From: Brevibacillus brevis
GTDB lineage: Bacteria; Bacillota; Bacilli; Brevibacillales; Brevibacillaceae
Direction: 5' to 3'
DNA length: 64,000 nucleotides
NCBI RefSeq assembly: GCF_022026395.1
Contig: NZ_CP041767.1
Span: 1,056,001-1,120,000, forward strand
Each line of letters opens with the position of its first letter. Position 1 is the stretch's first letter. Positions 60,228-64,000 of this stretch are shown here, one piece after another. The notes beneath the pieces are model-generated. The model saw only the letters and a program-made list of their open reading frames with translations. It was not told the origin of the DNA and ran no database searches. Made by a program: the position numbers and the translations under genes.

Positions 60228-60776
60228 ATGAAGATTTATACAAAGTCAGGGGATAAAGGTGAGACGTCGCTGGTTGCAGGTGTCCGCGTGCCTAAGTTTG
60301 CGGACCGTGTAGAGGCGTACGGTACATGCGATGAAGCAAACTCGCAGATTGGATTGGCACTGGCTCTGTTGCCTGCGACAGAAGAGTGGAAGGAATTGCA
60401 GGATGTCTTCCATGTCATTCAGACAAAGCTGTTCCATGTAGGAGCTGAGCTGGCGACGCCAGAAGGCAAGAAGGTAGGTTGGCCAATTGCAGAAGAGGAT
60501 GTTACTTTTCTGGAAGAGCAAATTGATATGCTAGATGCAAAGTTGCCTCCGCTCACCAATTTTATTTTGCCTGGCGGACATCCAGCAGCGGCTGCCTTCC
60601 ATGTTTCGCGTACGGTCGTCAGACGTGCAGAGCGCAAAGCAGTTCATGTGGCACAGCAGGAGCAGGTAAACCCGTCTGTGGTCAAATACCTCAACCGATT
60701 GTCCGATTATCTGTTCGTTGTGGCTCGTCATATAAATAAAGAGACAAGTGCAGTTGAAAAAACGCTCCACGAATAG
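60228..60776 (+). CDS. Cob(I)alamin adenosyltransferase, PduO type
   Basis: Makes adenosylcobalamin from cob(I)alamin and ATP. The 182 residues start with the ATP-binding motif IYTKSGDKGETSLVAG and hold RVEAYGTCDEANSQIGLA and FILPGGHPAAAAFHVSRTVVRRAERKAV, the PduO signature. ATG 60228 follows GGAGGGG. It is last in the bcp-linked operon, with no cobalamin-dependent enzyme nearby. Confidence 0.93.
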   Translation: MKIYTKSGDKGETSLVAGVRVPKFADRVEAYGTCDEANSQIGLALALLPATEEWKELQDVFHVIQTKLFHVGAELATPEGKKVGWPIAEEDVTFLEEQIDMLDAKLPPLTNFILPGGHPAAAAFHVSRTVVRRAERKAVHVAQQEQVNPSVVKYLNRLSDYLFVVARHINKETSAVEKTLHE

Positions 60777-60782
60777 GAAAAA

Positions 60783-60820
60783 GCCCCCTGGGATTAAGCA
60801 GGGGGCTTCAACTTTTTATT
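60783..60820 (+). terminator. Terminator after the adenosyltransferase gene
   Basis: Perfect 10-bp stem AAGCCCCCTG/CAGGGGGCTT with an 8-nt loop, then CAACTTTTT. Confidence 0.8.
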
Positions 60821-61727
60821 AGGCACGCAGGTAAGTGGAGATTCCCGGAAGAAAGTCGATTTTCTCTGTGTGAAAAGTATCGTAGAGAAGCTTTCCGTCC
60901 TTACATGCGTTTCCTTCTAGCAGCATAGTGAGCTGCGTGTTGGTAATCGGGAAGAATGGAAATCTCTCCATTATATTTACCACAGGCTTCATGAAAGCAA
61001 GGGGAATGTGAATTTTATTGACCTTCCGTTTTCCGATTGCCTCGCCAATCTTATCTAGGATTTGCCCGTAGGAGAGTGGTTCGGGCCCACCTGTTTCGTA
61101 AATTTGATTGGTTGATTCGGGTCTGCTCAAGGCTTGGACGAATACATCTGCCACTGTCTTGCGAGCGACTGGCTGTAAAGGGTAGGAGCCATCGCCAATG
61201 ACCGGTGTGACAGGTAACCGGACCAGATCGGCGAGCATGTTCACGAATTCATCCCCAGGACCAAAAATGACAGATGGACGGAAAATGACGTACGGAATAC
61301 CGCTTGTTTGCACAAGCTGCTCCGCTTCATATTTGGTTCGGTGATAGGCGCTCGTGGCGTTTTCGCGTGCGCCAAGAGCACTCATATGGACAAAGCGCTT
61401 GATTCCAGCTTGCTTGGCGGCCTCTAGTACATTTTTTGTACCCTCTACATGGATACGAGAGAAGTGAATGTCTTTCCCCGGTTGTTCGCGAATAATTCCG
61501 ACGAGGTGGATGACAGCATCGCAGCCTTGCATCGCTCTCATCAATGATTCTTTATCAAATAGATCGCCAGTCGCCTCCGTTATATGTGGATTGGCGGTTT
61601 CGTTGTAGGGAAGCTTACCTGTTGAACCAGCTCTGGTGAGGCAAACCGTCTCATATCCTTCTGCCTGCAAGCGCTCGAGTATACCCCGTCCAACAAAACC
61701 TGTGGCACCAGTCAGGAATACTTTCAT
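60819..61727 (-). CDS. NAD(P)-binding SDR protein (NDUFA9-like)
   Basis: Atypical short-chain dehydrogenase related to complex I NDUFA9 and sugar epimerases. The 302 residues have the Rossmann motif VFLTGATGFVGRGILERL, VIHLVGII, and YHRTKYEAEQLVQ (Tyr-x3-Lys). ATG 61727 follows GGAGG; the longer open frame upstream overlaps the nth promoter region. The substrate is not known. It is divergent from nth. Confidence 0.85.
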   Translation of the reverse strand: MKVFLTGATGFVGRGILERLQAEGYETVCLTRAGSTGKLPYNETANPHITEATGDLFDKESLMRAMQGCDAVIHLVGIIREQPGKDIHFSRIHVEGTKNVLEAAKQAGIKRFVHMSALGARENATSAYHRTKYEAEQLVQTSGIPYVIFRPSVIFGPGDEFVNMLADLVRLPVTPVIGDGSYPLQPVARKTVADVFVQALSRPESTNQIYETGGPEPLSYGQILDKIGEAIGKRKVNKIHIPLAFMKPVVNIMERFPFFPITNTQLTMLLEGNACKDGKLLYDTFHTEKIDFLPGISTYLRA

Positions 61728-61845
61728 GGAAAACCTCCTCCCGTTAAATACTTCCAGACTCATTGTACAACAGTTGTAGTCTACGGTGCTATCGATCACT
61801 GTGTTGACCAAGGCGGTATAATGTAGGGAAAAGGGGGATATATTT

Positions 61846-62532
61846 ATGGCACAACGCAAAGTACCTGTTGCCGACATTTTGGATAATTTGCAGCAGCTTT
61901 ATCCGGATGCGCACTGTGAATTGAATTATACAACCCCGTTTGAACTTCTCATTGCGACCATTCTTTCGGCCCAATGTACAGATAAACGGGTGAATGAGAT
62001 TACCGCACCCATGTTCCAGCAGCTAAACCAGCCGGAGCATTACCTTCATTTGACACAGGAAGAAATGGAAGAGCATATAAAAGGGCTCGGGTTGTATAAG
62101 AATAAGAGTAAAAACATTTTAGAGACCTGTAGAATCTTGTACGAAAAATACAATAGCGAAGTTCCACAAACGCACGCCGAGCTCGAAGCATTGCCGGGAG
62201 TAGGGAGAAAGACTGCAAATGTCGTTTTGTCCAATGCATTCGGGATTCCTGCGATCGCGGTGGATACGCATGTATTCCGCGTAGGAAACCGGTTAGGTCT
62301 TGCGAATAGCGACAATGTGGATGAAGTGGAGCGTCAGCTCATGAAGCGCATTCCAAAAGAGAAGTGGACGGATGCGCATCATTGGCTAATCTGGCACGGC
62401 AGACGTGTATGTTCGTCGCGCAATCCGCAATGCGGTAGCTGTACCCTTCAATCCATGTGTAAGTTTGCACAGGCGGAAGCCAAAAAGGCCAAAAAACCTG
62501 CAACTAAAAAGCCAGCAAAAGCAAAGGGATAA
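61846..62532 (+). CDS. nth: Endonuclease III
   Basis: DNA glycosylase/AP lyase for oxidised pyrimidines. The 228 residues have the helix-hairpin-helix LPGVGRKTANVVL with the catalytic Lys, the catalytic Asp in AVDTHVFRVGNRLG, and the 4Fe-4S loop C-x6-C-x2-C-x5-C in CSSRNPQCGSCTLQSMC. The C-terminus has a Lys/Ala-rich tail (KKAKKPATKKPAKAKG). ATG 61846 follows AAAAGGGGG. Confidence 0.95.
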   Translation: MAQRKVPVADILDNLQQLYPDAHCELNYTTPFELLIATILSAQCTDKRVNEITAPMFQQLNQPEHYLHLTQEEMEEHIKGLGLYKNKSKNILETCRILYEKYNSEVPQTHAELEALPGVGRKTANVVLSNAFGIPAIAVDTHVFRVGNRLGLANSDNVDEVERQLMKRIPKEKWTDAHHWLIWHGRRVCSSRNPQCGSCTLQSMCKFAQAEAKKAKKPATKKPAKAKG

Positions 62533-62609
62533 ACTTGATTTTCCACTTCTTTCTGTTCAAATCGGCTGAATGGATATTGACAGTTTTCGCCGACTAGACG
62601 TACACTTAT

Positions 62610-62624
62610 TTATAGTAATTCTAA
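62610..62624 (+). promoter_or_regulatory. Probable PerR box upstream of perR
   Basis: TTATAGTAATTCTAA fits the PerR/Fur-type 7-1-7 repeat TTATAAT-N-ATTATAA with two mismatches, 60 bp before the perR start. Autorepression is the known mode in B. subtilis. Confidence 0.65.
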
Positions 62625-62683
62625 TCAATGACATTAGAGAAGCTTGTTCTTTTGTCTTGCGAAAGACTGTGGGGTGTAACAAG

Positions 62684-63118
62684 ATGGTACAACGTGTGGA
62701 AAAAGCTGTTGAAATCCTGAAGAATACCGGGGTTCGCATGACACCTCAGCGCCATGCAATTTTGACCTATTTGCTGGAAACGATGACTCACCCGACGGCT
62801 GACGAAATATATAAAGCCCTTGAAGGCAAATTCCCGAATATGAGCGTTGCAACGATTTATAACAATCTACGAGTCTTTAAAGATGCTGGATTGGTTACAG
62901 AGCTCACTTACGGGGATGCGTCCAGCCGATTTGATGCCAATGTGGAAGAAGATCATTATCACGCGATCTGTTCTTCCTGTGGTGCAATCAGGGACTTCCA
63001 CTTTCCGTATTTGCGGGATGCAGAAGTAGCTGCTTCCAAAGACATCGGCTTCAAAGTAACCGGACATCGTATGGAAGTTTATGGCGTTTGTGATTCCTGT
63101 CAAAAGAATCCCCACTAA
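62684..63118 (+). CDS. perR: Peroxide-responsive repressor PerR
   Basis: Metal-dependent repressor of peroxide defence. The 144 residues are very close to B. subtilis Per[63 protein letters not shown], then the sensing histidines [11 protein letters not shown] and the second CxxC in VCDSCQ, which together form the structural zinc site. ATG 62684 follows GTGGGGTG. Position after bcp agrees with B. subtilis, although five genes lie between. Confidence 0.95.
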   Translation: MVQRVEKAVEILKNTGVRMTPQRHAILTYLLETMTHPTADEIYKALEGKFPNMSVATIYNNLRVFKDAGLVTELTYGDASSRFDANVEEDHYHAICSSCGAIRDFHFPYLRDAEVAASKDIGFKVTGHRMEVYGVCDSCQKNPH

Positions 63119-63138
63119 GAATGTATTGGATGGATGAG

Positions 63139-63192
63139 CACCTCCTGCTTGAATCGGATAATCCCGGTGATGCAGGAGGTGTTTGTTTTTGG
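63139..63192 (+). terminator. Terminator of perR
   Basis: Perfect 10-bp stem CACCTCCTGC/GCAGGAGGTG around a 23-nt loop, then TTTGTTTTTGG. Between it and 63302 I see only a 9-bp inverted repeat AACCTTTTG/CAAAAGGTT and no gene. Confidence 0.8.
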
Positions 63193-63302
63193 GGGACATA
63201 CCCCTTTCTGTCGATATCTGTAACCTTTTGGCTTCTCGTACGTCTTCTTCTTGGTAGGAAGCTTGTCCGTGAATTACCAGAATACAAAAGGTTGTGAATG
63301 GA

Positions 63303-63395
63303 TTGAACCAACGCTATGATCGGAATAATGAGTCAAATCATACAGCCCAAGTCAGAAGACAGGCTTATGTACCGGGAAGCAGGTGGAGATTATGA
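63303..63395 (+). CDS. Possible 30-codon ORF coupled to the next gene
   Basis: TTG 63303 lies downstream of AAAAGGTTGTG. The frame runs 30 codons (start MNQRYDRNNESNHTAQV) and its TGA overlaps the next ATG (ATGA), which suggests translational coupling. The ribosome site is only fair and the peptide is not recognised. Confidence 0.3.
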   Translation: MNQRYDRNNESNHTAQVRRQAYVPGSRWRL

Positions 63396-64000
63396 GCAGG
63401 GAGTCAGGTAGAGCTCTGCGACCAAGACGAAGAAAACGAAGGGCTTTTGGCAGGCTGATTTTGTTGAGCTTTTTCTTGTTGGCCATCTTCGGCAGCATTT
63501 ACTGGTTTTTTGTACTCCGTGCCTCGACTGAGCATGTGCAGCCGTATGACGGTGATAAAAATGTAATTGTATACGAAGGCTCGCGAAAAGAGTCCACGTA
63601 TTTATTGGAGTCAGAGCAAATATTGCTGCCCTTTGATTTCATTAAGGAAAACATTGATTCTGCGATTTTTTGGGATGAGCCAACACGTTCCGTTATTGTC
63701 ACCACGAAGGATAAGGTGCTTCGGATGGAGAGCGGAGAAGTTGTCGCCTATCTGAACAAAAAACCTGTGGATTTACTCGTTCCGGTGAAAGAGGTAGACG
63801 GCACACGCTATGTCCCGTTGGATCCATTGGAAAAGCTATACCCTTATTCTTTTGAGCGAAAAGCAGATACGGGTGTCCTGGTCGTCGAAAAAGAGGGCTA
63901 CGAAATCCAGCAAGCGAAAGTGATCGCTGCCGAGGAAAAACAAGCGGTCCGTACCGGGGCTTCTCACCGAACCCCGATTGTAGCAGAGCTGTCTGCGGGT
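63392..64000 (+). CDS. Membrane-anchored protein with copper-amine-oxidase-N-like and SH3 regions, 3' end outside window
   Basis: ATG 63392 follows GGTGGAG. The 203 visible residues start with an Arg/Lys-rich segment (RPRRRKRRAFGR), a membrane helix (LILLSFFLLAIFGSIYWFFVL), and an extracellular region with a strand-rich domain like copper amine oxidase N-terminal/stalk repeats (LLPFDFIKENIDSAIFWDEPTRSVIVTT; VPLDPLEKLYPY). The last residues, VRTGASHRTPIVAELSAG, look like the start of an SH3b wall-binding domain. In related species such proteins end in a glycosyl hydrolase family 18 domain, but that part lies beyond the window. Confidence 0.7.
   Translation, partial: MSRESGRALRPRRRKRRAFGRLILLSFFLLAIFGSIYWFFVLRASTEHVQPYDGDKNVIVYEGSRKESTYLLESEQILLPFDFIKENIDSAIFWDEPTRSVIVTTKDKVLRMESGEVVAYLNKKPVDLLVPVKEVDGTRYVPLDPLEKLYPYSFERKADTGVLVVEKEGYEIQQAKVIAAEEKQAVRTGASHRTPIVAELSAG

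Overview
The window looks like chromosome of a low-to-mid GC Gram-positive endospore former of the Brevibacillus/Paenibacillaceae kind. This rests on strong AGGAGG-type ribosome sites with many GTG/TTG starts, abundant Rho-independent terminators, Firmicute regulators (T-boxes, c-di-AMP and FMN riboswitches, probable FapR and PerR boxes), a Lia envelope-stress operon, and gene order shared with the Bacillus subtilis yfhP-mutY-fabL-ntdP-ygaD-hemL-bcp-perR segment, here expanded by inserted blocks. The species is inferred, not shown.

Layout. 0-5 kb: a cytochrome P450 cut by the window edge, an OmpR-type two-component pair, and a 1.55-kb IS1182-type element inserted just upstream of that pair. 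5-13 kb: an NlpC/P60 hydrolase behind a c-di-AMP riboswitch, a liaIH-methyltransferase-liaFSR operon, a PrpE-like phosphatase, an amidase and two small membrane proteins. 13-18 kb: a LysR regulator divergent from an MFS exporter, then two tandem T-boxes before leuA. 18-24 kb: a secreted YcdB/YcdC-like protein, ECF sigma factor and membrane anti-sigma factor; a dead cytochrome c fragment; a 493-bp nested inverted-repeat element; a TSUP permease; sodA. 24-27 kb: an aromatic-ring dioxygenase-like protein, an ECF41 sigma factor and its likely target, an AhpD-like protein.

27-41 kb: yfhP, mutY, a decapitated HAD phosphatase, a cluster of very short genes including two YrzI-like proteins, a chemoreceptor, fabL with a FapR-type box, ntdP and three exporters. 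40-45 kb: a LysR regulator divergent from prpF-tctC; the rest of the tripartite tricarboxylate transporter is lost in a fusion of tctB to the tail of a chemoreceptor. 45-53 kb: two NAD(P)-dependent reductases, a YugP-like metalloprotease, hemL, a PP2C-like phosphatase and an ABC-2 exporter. 53-64 kb: remnant of a type I toxin-antitoxin locus, FMN riboswitch-ribU, T-box-proS, then housekeeping and stress genes (bcp, M42 aminopeptidase, cobalamin adenosyltransferase, nth, perR) and a membrane-anchored protein running off the end.

Themes. Envelope stress is covered by lia, c-di-AMP-controlled NlpC, two ECF systems and exporters. Oxidative stress and DNA repair are covered by sodA, bcp, perR, mutY, nth and the AhpD-like gene. 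Decay is visible at four places: the cytochrome fragment, the HAD gene, the tctB/mcp fusion and the toxin remnant. No rRNA, tRNA, CRISPR array or prophage block was seen.
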